The notes: generated by a model not told the origin, from the letters alone. DNA of 64,000 nt from an uncultured Roseivirga sp. (GCA_947493005.1 CANLOY010000012.1:31386-95385); one strand, 5' to 3'. Positions 17,398 through 27,791 are shown, counted from the first letter of the stretch. Translations and numbers: made by a program.

Positions 17398-17918
17398 ATG
17401 TTAGAAAAGGAATTTTTCTGATTGGGTTAGCAGGCTCTGGTAAATCTACCTTGGGAGCAGAACTGGCCAAGCGTTTGGGCTATAAGTTTATTGACCTTGA
17501 CACAGAGATAGAAAATAAAGAAGGAGCGAGCATTCCTGAAATATTTCAGAGACAAGGAGAAGGCCAATTCAGACTTCTGGAGAAAGAAACGCTTCATGAT
17601 ATAGTGGCTGTTGAAGATAGCTTTGTGATGGCAACAGGAGGGGGAGCCCCTTGCTACCACTTTAATATAGATACCATGAATGAACATGGTTTGACAATTT
17701 ATCTTGATGTTACTCCTGGAGAACTTGCTTTGAGAATAATAGATGCTGGTGTAGAAAACAGACCTGTTTTTAAAAGTTACGATCATCAAGATCTAATTCA
17801 GGAAGTAAGAGGCATGAAAGAACGAAGGAATGAGTTTTACGAACAGGCTAAAATAAAAATTAGAGATAACCAGATCACAGTGGATATGATTATCTCTAAA
17901 ATAAATACTCCGAACTAA
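17394..17918 (+). CDS. aroK: Shikimate kinase
   Basis: Phosphorylates shikimate at O3 with ATP, step five of the chorismate pathway. 174 residues, family length. Walker A GLAGSGKST at 11-19, DLD at 34-36 (Mg and shikimate contacts), FRLLE around 59-63 with the shikimate Arg, and TGGGAP at 81-86 (Walker-B-like glycine loop). The LID Arg lies in AGVENRPVF. Coupled by ATGA to the upstream membrane protein gene. It ends 3 nt before the convergent FadL-like gene with no visible terminator. Confidence 0.95.
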   Translation: MNVRKGIFLIGLAGSGKSTLGAELAKRLGYKFIDLDTEIENKEGASIPEIFQRQGEGQFRLLEKETLHDIVAVEDSFVMATGGGAPCYHFNIDTMNEHGLTIYLDVTPGELALRIIDAGVENRPVFKSYDHQDLIQEVRGMKERRNEFYEQAKIKIRDNQITVDMIISKINTPN

Positions 17919-17921
17919 CTC

Positions 17922-19448
17922 TTAGAAGTTTAATCCAAAAGTTAGTTTTGCATTGTTTAACTTGTTCTCAAAATTGGCTGTTGGCCCTGTGCCATCAGTA
18001 AACCTGTATGAAGTGAATGACTCGTCAAAGGTGGTTTGCGCATAAGAGAAGTCGAGAAAATATTGACCGAAATTAATCCCAAAGCCTCCTGAAACAGTAG
18101 TTCTGGATCTATCCACCTGATCTAGTGAATTGTTTGTTGGGTCTCCAATGGATGCATAACCCGCCCTGAATCTGAATATTTTATATCTATACTCCGCTCC
18201 CAATCTAATGTTGGTAGTAGATTCATAAATGTTTTCAATGGTTTTGTTATCGCTAATGGCCGAAAAATCTGATGATGAGACAAAAGCATTTGCATAATTC
18301 AGACGCTCAATATCAGCTGTGATGAAACCACTTTTTCCGATGAAAAAAGCTGCTCCCAAGTTGAATTTCAAAGGAGTTCTTAAGTCATAATCCGAAATGA
18401 ATACGTCAGTCTCACTTCTCAAGGTGTTCAAAACAGTATCCTCCTGAATGACTCTTGCTCCGTTATCAAGAAAGTTTGCAACATCATAGTTGTTATACTG
18501 TGAGGTGTAAATGGCATCACTTTCTTCATTGAAGCTATACCATGTTGGAGATGTTAAGGATGCACCAATTCTTATGAAATCAGTAGGTCTTACAATAACT
18601 CCAATGTTGGCATTAAAGCCTGTGCCTGAAACATCTATTCTTTCATCAATACTAAACGAAGACAAAACAGGGCCATCGAAACTCTCAGTATAAACTCTAT
18701 TGTATGTGTAGTCTGAAGAAACAATACCAATACCCGCACCCAAGTAGATTTTATCGTCATAGTTTCCCCCAAAAGCGAGATTGATTTGATCAGTATGACC
18801 GGTTCTTGTAATTCTTTCTGTTTGTACAGGAAACCCTTCTACTGGAGATATATACAAATCATCTGCTGTTGGCGATGGGTTGATCAGATAATGGTCAAAA
18901 CCCACTTGCTCTATACCGCCTAATTCATTAGAGAAAAAACCATCAGCACGATCAATCATAGCATCAATAATCGAGTTGTTAGGATTAAAGGCTGAGTAAT
19001 TGAGCCTTTGCCTGTAGTCGTTGGTTCTGTTCAAGGTAATGGCCAAAGAACCACCACGCCATCCGCCAGGAACTAGGTCACTTTTATTGAAGTTAATGAC
19101 AACTCCAAGGTTTGATAACTCTAGGTTTGACTCTTCATTGTTACTGTTTTCTCCCAGAAAAGAAGAATTGTAGCGATTAAAGTTAAAACCTGGACTAAAC
19201 ACAAATTGTGACCTGTTAAAAAAACCAAGTCCGGCAGGGTTCAAAATGGCAGAACTAACGTCTCCTCCAAGCACTGACCCTGCACCTCCTAAAGCAGTGA
19301 GTCGTGCAGTACCAATTTGATTAGTTTGACTGAACCTAAGTGCATCCTCGTAATAACCGAATGACCCCGATTGTATCTGCGCTTTGAGCGGAAAGTGTAG
19401 GCAAAGAATGACCACGCCTACTATAATAAGCTTTAATTTACTTTTCAT
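17922..19448 (-). CDS. OmpP1/FadL-like outer membrane protein
   Basis: 508 residues with a signal peptide (LKLIIVGVVILCLHFPLKAQ) and a long beta-barrel with alternating aromatic strands ending in KLTFGLNF, the terminal Phe required by the BAM machinery. The N-terminal part LTALGGAGSVLGGDVSSAIL followed by NPAGLGFFNRSQ is the hallmark of the FadL/OmpP1 hatch region. FadL proteins move hydrophobic compounds across the outer membrane; the cargo here is unknown. It lies 22 nt downstream of the Ser/Arg-rich lipoprotein gene on the same strand, so the two are probably one transcription unit. Confidence 0.85.
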   Translation of the reverse strand: MKSKLKLIIVGVVILCLHFPLKAQIQSGSFGYYEDALRFSQTNQIGTARLTALGGAGSVLGGDVSSAILNPAGLGFFNRSQFVFSPGFNFNRYNSSFLGENSNNEESNLELSNLGVVINFNKSDLVPGGWRGGSLAITLNRTNDYRQRLNYSAFNPNNSIIDAMIDRADGFFSNELGGIEQVGFDHYLINPSPTADDLYISPVEGFPVQTERITRTGHTDQINLAFGGNYDDKIYLGAGIGIVSSDYTYNRVYTESFDGPVLSSFSIDERIDVSGTGFNANIGVIVRPTDFIRIGASLTSPTWYSFNEESDAIYTSQYNNYDVANFLDNGARVIQEDTVLNTLRSETDVFISDYDLRTPLKFNLGAAFFIGKSGFITADIERLNYANAFVSSSDFSAISDNKTIENIYESTTNIRLGAEYRYKIFRFRAGYASIGDPTNNSLDQVDRSRTTVSGGFGINFGQYFLDFSYAQTTFDESFTSYRFTDGTGPTANFENKLNNAKLTFGLNF

Positions 19449-19470
19449 CTGTTGAGTTTTTGTTGTCTAC

Positions 19471-21045
19471 CTAGTTGCGTCTTCCAGATCCTGATGAACT
19501 ACTTGAACGGCTTCCTCCTGAAGAAGACCTGCTGCTTCGTGAAGAACTACTTCTGCTTACAGAGCCCCTTGAAGAACCAGATCTGCTGCTACTTCTACTT
19601 ACAGAGCCAGATCGAGATGATGATCTACTGGAACTTCTTGAAACTCCACTCGAGGAACTTCTCGAAGAAGAACGACTTCTGTTAAAGGTAGATGAAGACC
19701 TACTTGAACTTCTGTTAAAAGAGACGCCTCCGTTTCTATTTGATGAGCTTCTATTTGTGCTTGACCTGGAAACAGTAGAAGAGCTACGAGGGTTTCGGGA
19801 GCCTCTGCTTCTTGAATTCACAATGTTACTACTTCTGCTTCTTCCATTTGTTCCATTTAGTCTTGTTTCTGAAGACCTACCGTTTCTGTCATCAAATCGA
19901 TAGGCATCTGTTCTGGTTCTGCTCGACCTTGTTCTTGTTAAATTAGCGACACTGTTTCTGTTGGCACTCGACCTTGCTGAAACATTGGTTCTTGTTGAAT
20001 TAGAAGAGCTCACCCTTCCACTTCTTGATGACCTTGAAGCAATTGTACTTCTAGTAAGGCGAGAGGATGCTCCTGAAGCCGATGATATTCTTTGAGATCT
20101 GGTTGGAGCTATACCATTATTAGCGTCTGACCTGACACTTGAAACAGAAGTTGACCTAACTCTTCCCCCTCTGGTGATAGTTCTGTTATTACGAGCCACT
20201 ATTACATCACCCCTGTAAATGTACTGGTTGCTAAATATAGGTGGGCAATAGTAGTAAGGGTCATAGAACCTGCCCCAGAACCTTCTGTTTCTTCTCGACC
20301 ATCGGTTCCATCTCCAAATAGAGCCAACAAAGTAGGGATCATAAAAAGAACTATATACAAAAGGATCGTTGAAGAAAGGGTCGTAATCATAAAATCCGAA
20401 GGCGTTACGAAATCCAAATCCGAATGTTACACCTATGCTTGGTCTTACAAAACTTCCAACTCCAATATTAACCCCTACTCTTGGCCTGGTAAAGTTGGCA
20501 TATGTCGCACTTCCAATTTGACCGTTCGTAGCGTTTATATAACGGTCCATTCTGTCAGAATTTCCTACATAATATTGATCGTACCAGGCTAGCCTGAATT
20601 CGAAATCACTCCTGATCAGGTCATTAAAATATGCTCTATCCCATTCAGTTTCCCAATCCAAAGGGAGCGTGTATGTAGCTAGGAGCTCATTTTCATAATC
20701 CCATAGGAAATCATCATAATTTAACTGGTTTGGTTTTTTGACTTTGGGCTCTGTTCTTTCCTGAACAAAATATTCGACCGCTTCAGAAGAACTGTTGTTG
20801 TATTTTGTGACTAACTTTTGGTCAACTGATTTTTCCGATTTATTCTCAAGGGTGAGAATACTAGGATCGTTTTCAGCAGAGAAATCCGGTTTAACAACTA
20901 CACTAGGACCTCTCTGTCTATCCGCTGATGTGAAATAAACATCATCGTACTCCGAGACTTGTTGGTATTGATTTGGTGAGCATGCCAACAGCGTAAGCAT
21001 GCTGAGTGGTGCCATTAATAATTTGAGATGAATTCGACTTTTCAT
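19471..21045 (-). CDS. Lipoprotein with aromatic middle and Ser/Arg-rich tail
   Basis: I do not recognise a family for the whole 524-residue protein. Layout: signal peptide and lipobox (LTLLAC, Cys22); an acidic linker to about 150 with a DFLWDYENEL-type segment; a middle (about 190-290) extremely rich in Tyr, Phe, Trp, Asp, Pro and Arg, with repeats such as FYDYDPFFNDPF and FYDPYF; and a tail of about 230 residues that is almost only Ser and Arg with Gly, Asn and Thr. The tail is low complexity and strongly positive. It is intact and without frameshifts, and precedes the FadL-like gene. Likely surface-exposed or cell-wall associated; role unknown. Confidence 0.8.
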   Translation of the reverse strand: MKSRIHLKLLMAPLSMLTLLACSPNQYQQVSEYDDVYFTSADRQRGPSVVVKPDFSAENDPSILTLENKSEKSVDQKLVTKYNNSSSEAVEYFVQERTEPKVKKPNQLNYDDFLWDYENELLATYTLPLDWETEWDRAYFNDLIRSDFEFRLAWYDQYYVGNSDRMDRYINATNGQIGSATYANFTRPRVGVNIGVGSFVRPSIGVTFGFGFRNAFGFYDYDPFFNDPFVYSSFYDPYFVGSIWRWNRWSRRNRRFWGRFYDPYYYCPPIFSNQYIYRGDVIVARNNRTITRGGRVRSTSVSSVRSDANNGIAPTRSQRISSASGASSRLTRSTIASRSSRSGRVSSSNSTRTNVSARSSANRNSVANLTRTRSSRTRTDAYRFDDRNGRSSETRLNGTNGRSRSSNIVNSRSRGSRNPRSSSTVSRSSTNRSSSNRNGGVSFNRSSSRSSSTFNRSRSSSRSSSSGVSRSSSRSSSRSGSVSRSSSRSGSSRGSVSRSSSSRSSRSSSGGSRSSSSSGSGRRN

Positions 21046-21116
21046 GACTTTCTTTTTCTGGCTTAATATGTTAACGTCTATTTATTCTTTTTGGTCGAGA
21101 AAATATCCGAAAACTC

Positions 21117-21124
21117 TATATTTG
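21117..21124 (+). promoter_or_regulatory. -7 element of proS
   Basis: TATATTTG, an exact match to TAnnTTTG. It lies inside the longer open frame that could start at 21091, and so argues for the ATG at 21178. TTTG at 21090-21093 is 23 nt upstream, a poor spacing. Confidence 0.5.
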
Positions 21125-21177
21125 TCGGATATCTTGACATTGCAGAAAAGAGCAAGGATCATACCAAATCTGAGATT

Positions 21178-22656
21178 ATGAGCAAAGGGTTACCAAAAAG
21201 GAGTGAAGACTATTCGTTGTGGTACAATGAATTGGTGAAAAAAGCGGATTTAGCGGAAAATTCCCCGGTAAGAGGTTGTATGGTGATTAAACCTTATGGC
21301 TATTCTATATGGGAGAAGATGCAGGCTGAAATCGATAGAATGTTTAAAGAAACAGGTCATACGAATGCTTATTTCCCCCTTTTTATCCCGAAATCTTATT
21401 TAAGTAAGGAGGCCGACCATGTAGAAGGCTTTGCCAAGGAATGTGCTGTAGTAACCCACTATAGACTTAAGAATGATGAAAATGGTGGAGGTGTTGTAGT
21501 TGATCCAGAAGCTAAACTAGAAGAAGAACTCATTGTAAGACCTACTTCTGAAACCGTTATCTGGAGTACCTACAAGAATTGGGTACAATCTTATCGTGAT
21601 TTGCCTATACTGGTTAATCAATGGGCAAACGTAGTGCGTTGGGAGATGCGGACAAGGCTCTTTTTGAGAACTGCTGAATTCTTATGGCAAGAGGGACATA
21701 CTGCACACGCGACTAAGCAGGAGGCAGTTGAAGAGTCAATTCAGATGATGAATGTTTATGCGCAATTTGCCGAAGAGTTTATGGCAGTACCTGTTATCAA
21801 AGGGATTAAATCTGAAAGCGAAAGATTTGCTGGAGCTCTTGAGACCTATTGCATTGAAGCTTTAATGCAAGATGGTAAGGCTTTGCAAGCGGGTACCTCT
21901 CACTTCTTGGGGCAGAACTTTGCTAAGGCATTTGATGTGAAGTTTGCAAATAGAGAAGGTAAGCAGGATTTTGTATGGGGGACATCTTGGGGGGTAAGCA
22001 CCCGACTGATGGGAGCCCTTATTATGGCCCACTCTGACGACCAAGGTTTAGTATTACCTCCTAAACTGGCTCCGATTCAAGTGGTAATTGTACCTATATA
22101 TAAAGGACAGGATCAGCTGAATGCGATAGGCGATAAAGTTGATGGAATCATTAAGTCATTAAGAGCAGTTGGAATTACTGTGAAGTTTGATGACAGAGAT
22201 ACCCACAAACCTGGTTTTAAGTTTGCCGAATGGGAATTGAAAGGGGTGCCTTTAAGAATTGCAATTGGTCCAAAAGATATGGAGAACAACTCTGTTGAAA
22301 TTGCAAGGAGAGATACAGGGGTGAAAGAAACTTTCAGTTTGGAGAATGATCTGGGTTCAAAAATAGAAGGATTGTTGAATGAAATTCAGGAATCAATTTA
22401 TAACAAGGCACTTGATTTCAGGGCTGAGAATACACGTTCGGTAGATACCTATGAAGAGTTTAAAAAGGTATTGGAAGAAGAAGGTGGGTTTATCTCTGCA
22501 CACTGGGATGGTACTGCAGAAACTGAAGAGCAAATCAAGAATGAGACTAAGGCTACCATTCGCTGTATACCTATTGATGCAGTAGAAGAGGAGGGTGTTT
22601 GTATATATTCTGGCAAACCATCTAAAAAGAGAGTGCTTTTTGCCAAAGCATACTAA
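21178..22656 (+). CDS. proS: Prolyl-tRNA synthetase (eukaryote/archaea-like short type)
   Basis: Charges tRNA-Pro. With ATG 21178 the product is 492 residues and starts [19 protein letters not shown], a typical start of this class. An upstream TTG at 21091 would add 29 residues without family support. Class II synthetase motifs: motif 1 region [15 protein letters not shown], motif 2 [21 protein letters not shown], motif 3 [19 protein letters not shown]. The insertion domain of bacterial long ProRS is absent; the anticodon-binding domain and the extra C-terminal domain ending AKAY are present. This type is common in Bacteroidota. Confidence 0.96.
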   Translation: MSKGLPKRSEDYSLWYNELVKKADLAENSPVRGCMVIKPYGYSIWEKMQAEIDRMFKETGHTNAYFPLFIPKSYLSKEADHVEGFAKECAVVTHYRLKNDENGGGVVVDPEAKLEEELIVRPTSETVIWSTYKNWVQSYRDLPILVNQWANVVRWEMRTRLFLRTAEFLWQEGHTAHATKQEAVEESIQMMNVYAQFAEEFMAVPVIKGIKSESERFAGALETYCIEALMQDGKALQAGTSHFLGQNFAKAFDVKFANREGKQDFVWGTSWGVSTRLMGALIMAHSDDQGLVLPPKLAPIQVVIVPIYKGQDQLNAIGDKVDGIIKSLRAVGITVKFDDRDTHKPGFKFAEWELKGVPLRIAIGPKDMENNSVEIARRDTGVKETFSLENDLGSKIEGLLNEIQESIYNKALDFRAENTRSVDTYEEFKKVLEEEGGFISAHWDGTAETEEQIKNETKATIRCIPIDAVEEEGVCIYSGKPSKKRVLFAKAY

Positions 22657-22702
22657 GCACAACCAATTTATTGGTATATTCGGCTATTAACCTTGATTAA
22701 AA

Positions 22703-23176
22703 ATGGACGGTTGGTTAGCTATTATTCTTTTAACCTTGGTAGGATTAGTTCTTATATATCTTGAACTGATTTTTATTCCAGGTACGACTATCCTTGGAGG
22801 CTTGGGATTGGTGCTTACGGGTATCGGAGTCTATATGGCTTATGATCGATACGGTACAGTCAACGGATCCATTGTATTAGGAGCTTCGTTGCTTGTTACC
22901 ATAGTTGCTTTGGTCTGGAGTTTCAGGTCTAATGCATGGAGCAAGTTTTCTTTAAAAGAGAAGAGTGAGGGAAAGGTAAATCAAGGTTATACAGAAGGTC
23001 TTCAAGTAGGAATGCCGGGTTTGGCAGTATCAGACTTAAAACCTATTGGTAAAGCAGAATTCAATAACAAGTCTTATGAAGTGAAATCGCACGGGCATTT
23101 AATTGAATCTGGTAGCGAAGTGAGGATCATAAAACTTTCGAGTAATAAAATTATTGTAGAATCAATTAATACCTAA
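22703..23176 (+). CDS. Short NfeD-family membrane protein
   Basis: 157 residues: three to four hydrophobic segments in the first 75 residues ([51 protein letters not shown]), then a soluble OB-fold-like domain ([38 protein letters not shown]) that is the NfeD C-terminal domain. The protease part of long NfeD is missing, so it belongs to the short class. It is followed after 4 nt by floA; NfeD and flotillin-like proteins are known partners in membrane microdomains, which supports both calls. The gene could be labelled nfeD2/yqeZ-type. Confidence 0.88.
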   Translation: MDGWLAIILLTLVGLVLIYLELIFIPGTTILGGLGLVLTGIGVYMAYDRYGTVNGSIVLGASLLVTIVALVWSFRSNAWSKFSLKEKSEGKVNQGYTEGLQVGMPGLAVSDLKPIGKAEFNNKSYEVKSHGHLIESGSEVRIIKLSSNKIIVESINT

Positions 23177-23180
23177 ATCG

Positions 23181-24164
23181 ATGGGAGAGTATACTACCCT
23201 TATTGCGATAGTCGCAGGTGTCATTTTACTTTTTGTTTTCTTGTACTTTGTACCAGTTAACCTGTGGATTACCGCACAATTTTCTAATGTAAGAATAGGC
23301 TTGTTAGAGTTAGTATTCATGCGAATTAGAAAAGTGCCACCAAGTATCATTGTTAAAGAGATGATTACTGCACGTAAAGCGGGTTTGAATGTTCAAACAG
23401 CAGACCTTGAAACGCACTATCTGGCTGGTGGACATGTGCCATCGGTGATCAAAGCGCTTATTTCTGCGGACAAAGCAAATATCAACCTGGGCTTTAAACA
23501 AGCCACTGCCATTGATCTTGCAGGTAGAGACGTATTTGAAGCAGTACAGATTTCTGTAAATCCAAAAGTAATTACTACTCCAAAAGTTGCTGCGGTGGCT
23601 GCAGATGGTATCCAGTTGATAGCTGTTGCCAGAGTGACGGTTAGGGCTAATATTCAGCAGTTAGTTGGTGGTGCAGGAGAAGATACAATTTTGGCAAGAG
23701 TTGGAGAAGGTATTGTTACTTCAATCGGTTCGGCTGATACTCATAAGGCTGTACTAGAAAACCCTGATAAAATTTCGAAATTGGTATTGCAGAGAGGCTT
23801 GGATGCCGGAACCGCATTCGAAATACTTTCTATCGATATTGCTGATGTGGATGTCGGTGTTAACATTGGTGCTACATTACAGACAGACCAGGCACAAGCT
23901 GATTTGAAAGTTGCTGAAGCGAAAGCAGAGGAGCGAAGAGCTATGGCGGTTGCCGAAGAACAAGAAATGAAAGCTAAGTCTCAAGAAGCTAGGGCTAAGG
24001 TAATTGAAGCTGAAGCGGAGGTGCCTTTGGCTATAGCAGAATCCTTTAGATCAGGTAATCTTGGTATAATGGATTACTATAAAATGGAGAATATTCAGTC
24101 CGATACTAGTATGAGGGAGTCCATTGCGAACCCTACTAAAAAATCGCCTCCAAAGAAGAAGTAA
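23181..24164 (+). CDS. floA: Flotillin-like protein FloA
   Basis: 327 residues. An N-terminal membrane hairpin ([20 protein letters not shown]) is followed by a PHB/SPFH domain ([59 protein letters not shown]) and a coiled coil rich in Ala/Glu repeats (about 240-290, [20 protein letters not shown]). This matches the FloA/YqfA (UPF0365) family, an organiser of bacterial membrane microdomains. It forms a two-gene operon with the short NfeD. A 17-bp hairpin after the stop ends transcription in both directions. Confidence 0.93.
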   Translation: MGEYTTLIAIVAGVILLFVFLYFVPVNLWITAQFSNVRIGLLELVFMRIRKVPPSIIVKEMITARKAGLNVQTADLETHYLAGGHVPSVIKALISADKANINLGFKQATAIDLAGRDVFEAVQISVNPKVITTPKVAAVAADGIQLIAVARVTVRANIQQLVGGAGEDTILARVGEGIVTSIGSADTHKAVLENPDKISKLVLQRGLDAGTAFEILSIDIADVDVGVNIGATLQTDQAQADLKVAEAKAEERRAMAVAEEQEMKAKSQEARAKVIEAEAEVPLAIAESFRSGNLGIMDYYKMENIQSDTSMRESIANPTKKSPPKKK

Positions 24165-24178
24165 GTATTTGACCAGAA

Positions 24179-24217
24179 CATAAAATAAAAGCCACATTTA
24201 GTGGCCTTTATTTTATG
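24179..24217. terminator. Bidirectional terminator between floA and WG-repeat gene
   Basis: 17-bp stem with one mismatch and a 5-nt loop ATTTA; arms are A-rich then GCCAC and GTGGC then T-rich, so either strand gives a hairpin followed by U-rich RNA. The stop codon of the minus-strand gene (24208-24210) lies inside the right arm. Confidence 0.85.
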
Positions 24218-26421
24218 TTGATGAATTTCCAGTCGGATTCTTCTGAGCCTATGAATTGGCTCCCTCGCTGCCTGATTACCTGATAAGTAAGGGGTACAAC
24301 ATCAAGTCCTTTTAGGTTAATAACACCCTTTAATCCATTTTTCTCTACAAGGAAATAGTCACCTTCCAAGGAAGTGATTTTATCATACTGAGGTGTTCTT
24401 ATCAATTTGCCTTTTTCATCGGCTAAGCCATAAAGGCTGTCTTTTCTAAGCAAAAGGTGGTTGTCGTGTCTTTTTATCTCAGAATAGGCTTCAGCAATTA
24501 TTATCTGACCATTTTTATCAATCAGGCCATACTCAGTACCTTTTTTGATTACTGCAAATCCATTGTGAAAAGGTTTTTCCTCATCATAAGAGGGTTGTAG
24601 TACTAAGTTTTCATCCTTATCCACATAACCCCACTTCCCAATTAGTTTAACAGCTGCTAGTCCTTCAGAAAACTTATCAACGTCCTGATACCTATTGGCT
24701 ATCCTTAAATTTCCTCTTTCGTCTATAAAGCCCCATTGGCTGTCTTTCAATACAGGGAAGTAACCTTCTGAGAAAGTACCAATTCTTTCTATGTCGCTAT
24801 CCAGCTTAAAGTCAGACCTGTCGCTAGGCCTATAGAAAAAAGTTCTGCCGTCACGACTCAGCCAGTATAGGTCCTGAGTCAATTGTCTTATGCTGTCATA
24901 TGTATGTTCTAATAACTGTTCTTGTTGAAGGTTATGCAAGGTTAGTCCCTCATCTGTTTTTTGGTAATACCCTTGAGAAAGTGGAGTGATGAGCTCATAA
25001 GTGTCAACCAGGAGTTTTCCATCAATATTGAAGATTTTTGATGTTGAACCTTGTTTGGTGATCACAAGGTTATTCTGAAAGCTCATGAAATCTTGATAGG
25101 GTGTAATTACCCAATGCCCTTTTTCATTTATCAATCCATAACTTCCTTGATACTTCGCTATAGCCCTAGATTGTTGAAATGACGAAATTGAATCATATAA
25201 AAAAGGACTTGCTTCCTGTCCATTATCGTCAAGCAACCCAACCTTTCCATTTCTGCTTGCCTCAATAATTCCATTAATAGGGGCTCCAAACGTTTCATAG
25301 CTGAACAGACTTAATTTTTTACCTGCTCTATTGTAGGCGGACCAATTTTGGTGATCCGGTTTTTTAATTTCCCCCATAAGGAAGTTTTTAAAAACAACTA
25401 TACTGTCATAGTTAATGGGGAGGATGGCTTTCCCATTATTGTCAATAGCACCCTGATATCCTGAGTTTTCATTTTTAATAATGGTAATGCCATGCTTTGT
25501 ATTCAAGAGGCTTAATTCGGTTTTATAATATTGATAGGTCTCATCACTCTTGATGATGCCAATATTCTCTCCACTTACAACTGAAAACTTGTTGGCTTCA
25601 ACAAAGTATAAGTCATCAAAATATAGACTTGTGTTAAACTGGTCGGCTTTAAAAAAGTCCCACCTCGTAAATGGAAGAGCACGGGCCTTATCACCCGAAA
25701 GTTGAATGTTCTTATAAATTGGAGGAACGATAATATTTCCAGATCTGTCAATTAACCCTCGTCTGTTATAATACTTAACAAGGAAAAGTTTTTCGTTTAA
25801 TGGTTCTATGGATTCGAATTGAAAGGCGGTGAGTTCTTCTCCTGTGCTTGAGTAAAGCGCACTAAGTTTTTGCTTATTTTCGACAGAAAAGAAACCTGAT
25901 TCAATGAGTTTTACTGAGGTATATTCAAGTGGAATGATCGATTTTCCATTTTTGTTAAGTACACCTTGATGATGAATGCTGCCTGTTTTTTTCGAGGCAA
26001 TCAATAAATCTCCTATTGCTTTAAGCCTAGAGTATTGATGATCAATAACCGTTTTTCCTTTAGAATTGATTAAACCAAAATTGACAAATATTGACCTGTC
26101 AGCACGCTTTGCAGCAATGAATAAGTTTGAAGTAAAGGGTAGCAGAGATGTATATAGGTATTCAGAAATTTTATCTCCTTTGAGATTGATTAAAGCCCAC
26201 CTTTCATTTTGTCTGGCACCAACAATATTCCCTATTACTTTGAAAGTACCATCTGACCACCCAATGGATTGAAACCGAGGTGTAATGACTACTTCACCAG
26301 AGCTAATGTTTTTGAGCCCATATTTTCCGTTTTTCTCAAAAGGCTCATACTGATCAGCTATTATCAGATGATGGCAAGCTAAGAGTGATAGGCCTATTAA
26401 GAACGAACGGAATAAGTGCAT
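24208..26421 (-). CDS. WG-repeat protein, exported
   Basis: 737 residues with a signal peptide (FLIGLSLLACHHLIIAD). Nearly the whole length is made of WG-type repeats of 30-40 residues: 'WGFIDERGNLRIANRYQDVD' then 'WGYVDKDENLVLQPSYDE', 'YGLIDKNGQIIIAEAYSEI', 'YGLADEKGKLIRTPQYDKI' and many weaker ones toward the N-terminus (for example KYGLKNISSGEVVITPRFQ at about 33-51). WG repeats are thought to form a propeller-like, adhesive or structural fold; no enzymatic motif is seen. Cys in LLACHH is not a clean lipobox. Single gene; the minus-strand terminator is the shared hairpin at 24179-24217. Confidence 0.88.
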   Translation of the reverse strand: MHLFRSFLIGLSLLACHHLIIADQYEPFEKNGKYGLKNISSGEVVITPRFQSIGWSDGTFKVIGNIVGARQNERWALINLKGDKISEYLYTSLLPFTSNLFIAAKRADRSIFVNFGLINSKGKTVIDHQYSRLKAIGDLLIASKKTGSIHHQGVLNKNGKSIIPLEYTSVKLIESGFFSVENKQKLSALYSSTGEELTAFQFESIEPLNEKLFLVKYYNRRGLIDRSGNIIVPPIYKNIQLSGDKARALPFTRWDFFKADQFNTSLYFDDLYFVEANKFSVVSGENIGIIKSDETYQYYKTELSLLNTKHGITIIKNENSGYQGAIDNNGKAILPINYDSIVVFKNFLMGEIKKPDHQNWSAYNRAGKKLSLFSYETFGAPINGIIEASRNGKVGLLDDNGQEASPFLYDSISSFQQSRAIAKYQGSYGLINEKGHWVITPYQDFMSFQNNLVITKQGSTSKIFNIDGKLLVDTYELITPLSQGYYQKTDEGLTLHNLQQEQLLEHTYDSIRQLTQDLYWLSRDGRTFFYRPSDRSDFKLDSDIERIGTFSEGYFPVLKDSQWGFIDERGNLRIANRYQDVDKFSEGLAAVKLIGKWGYVDKDENLVLQPSYDEEKPFHNGFAVIKKGTEYGLIDKNGQIIIAEAYSEIKRHDNHLLLRKDSLYGLADEKGKLIRTPQYDKITSLEGDYFLVEKNGLKGVINLKGLDVVPLTYQVIRQRGSQFIGSEESDWKFINIK

Positions 26422-26499
26422 TAGATTGTAATACGAAAACTTTACGTTTTGGCTTACGAAAATAGTGCTAGAACTGAAAGAAACTGAAAAAGAGACTGA

Positions 26500-27759
26500 T
26501 TATTTGTGTTCAGCTTTCTTTTCAAGATTAAATAAATCGTTGAGTACTTCAATAAGTGTATCAGCTTCACCACGTTTACAGGCCGCCTTAAGTTCAAGCA
26601 CAGGAAGTTTCATTATTTTTTGAGTGATACTTTTAGAAAACTTGTCTGCAAATACTTCAAGTTCTGGTGAGGCATTTTTAAGATGTTTCTTGAGTTCTTC
26701 CTGACGGATTTCTTCAAGTGTTTTTTTTATCTTTTGGATTGTTGGGGATACCTCCATTTCACGAGACCAGTCTGCAACATCCTGCATCGCCTCCTGAATA
26801 ATGCCCTCGACATCTGGAATGGCTGCTTTTCGTTTTTCTACTGCTTTGGAAGTTTTTTCCTGTATTTCGTCAATATTAAAGAGAGAAACTCCCTTAAGTG
26901 TTTGTACGCTTGGCTCGATCGATCTTGGGATTGATAGGTCAATCAGATATTTGATGCCATTCTCACAATCAGATAAATCTTCTTTTTTGATAAAGTCCTT
27001 AACAGGAATACTAGAAATGATCACATCATAATTACCTAATTCATCCTGAAGGCCATCAAATGAAATATAGCTATGACCCAACTCGGTAGCCAACGACTTA
27101 GACTTGTTGATAGTCCTGTTAGTTAGAGTCGTGTTGAAGTTATCTTCGACAAGGTGTTTTGCAAGGTCCTCACCAATTTCACCTAAACCGACTAGTAGTA
27201 CTTTAGTGTCTATAAATGATTCTGCCAAAGTACGTATTAGTTCTGCCGTTGCATAAGAAACACTGGCAGCTCCTTCTCGGAATGCAGTTTCCTGATAAAC
27301 TCGCTTGTTTGCATAAAATACAGTGTGAAGTACTCTATGCATAAAAGGGCCTGCGGTATTATTGTCAGCGGCAAGCTGGTATGCCTGCTTAACCTGATTG
27401 ATAATTTGTAAATCTCCTATTACTTGTGCCTCCAGCCCTAGTGCAACTCTGAACAAATAAGTAGAAGATTCAATAGTGCCATTAAGGATATCGAAATAAG
27501 GAATGAACCTGGAGACATCGGTAATTCCTTTTTTAAAGGCAATAAGGCTAATGATTTCTTTAGAGCAATCCCTGTCCGAGCTGTAATAAACCTCTGTGCG
27601 GTTACATGTAGAAACGATCAAAGATTCTTCCACACCCAAAACCTCACGAAATTCATTCAAAAGCTCGGCTATCAAATTACTGTCCAAAGCAATGATTTCT
27701 CGAATCTCAACAGGAGCATTCTTGAACGATAGGCTTATGACTTTGAAAGTGCTTTCCAT
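26500..27759 (-). CDS. hemA: Glutamyl-tRNA reductase
   Basis: First step of heme synthesis by the C5 route: reduces glutamyl-tRNA to glutamate-1-semialdehyde with NADPH. 419 residues. Catalytic Cys52 sits in STCNRTEVYY. The NADPH Rossmann motif VLVGLGEIGEDLAKHL is near 190-205, and the C-terminal dimerisation helix is present (MKLPVLELKAACKRGEADTL). The N-terminus FKVISLSFKNAPVEIRE is family typical, with Lys-Asn-Ala-Pro in place of HKTAP variants. Single gene with a -7 box TATCTTTG 33-40 nt before the ATG. Divergent from the helix-hairpin-helix gene. Confidence 0.96.
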   Translation of the reverse strand: MESTFKVISLSFKNAPVEIREIIALDSNLIAELLNEFREVLGVEESLIVSTCNRTEVYYSSDRDCSKEIISLIAFKKGITDVSRFIPYFDILNGTIESSTYLFRVALGLEAQVIGDLQIINQVKQAYQLAADNNTAGPFMHRVLHTVFYANKRVYQETAFREGAASVSYATAELIRTLAESFIDTKVLLVGLGEIGEDLAKHLVEDNFNTTLTNRTINKSKSLATELGHSYISFDGLQDELGNYDVIISSIPVKDFIKKEDLSDCENGIKYLIDLSIPRSIEPSVQTLKGVSLFNIDEIQEKTSKAVEKRKAAIPDVEGIIQEAMQDVADWSREMEVSPTIQKIKKTLEEIRQEELKKHLKNASPELEVFADKFSKSITQKIMKLPVLELKAACKRGEADTLIEVLNDLFNLEKKAEHK

Positions 27760-27791
27760 GAATTATTGAATCTTTTGCTCTAAAAGCGTGG

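Noticed and set aside
19475..19903. Long Glu/Leu-rich open frame on plus
   Set aside because: It is the antisense of the Ser/Arg-rich tail (AGA/CGT/TCT codons read as Glu/Leu), with low complexity and no start signal. Composition artefact.
21091..21177. Extended N-terminus of proS from TTG 21091
   Set aside because: A -7 promoter box lies inside it (21117-21124), and the family starts at the ATG 21178.
22657..22702. Hairpin ACCAAT-TT-ATTGGT after proS
   Set aside because: Short stem with no T-tract, so not called as a terminator.
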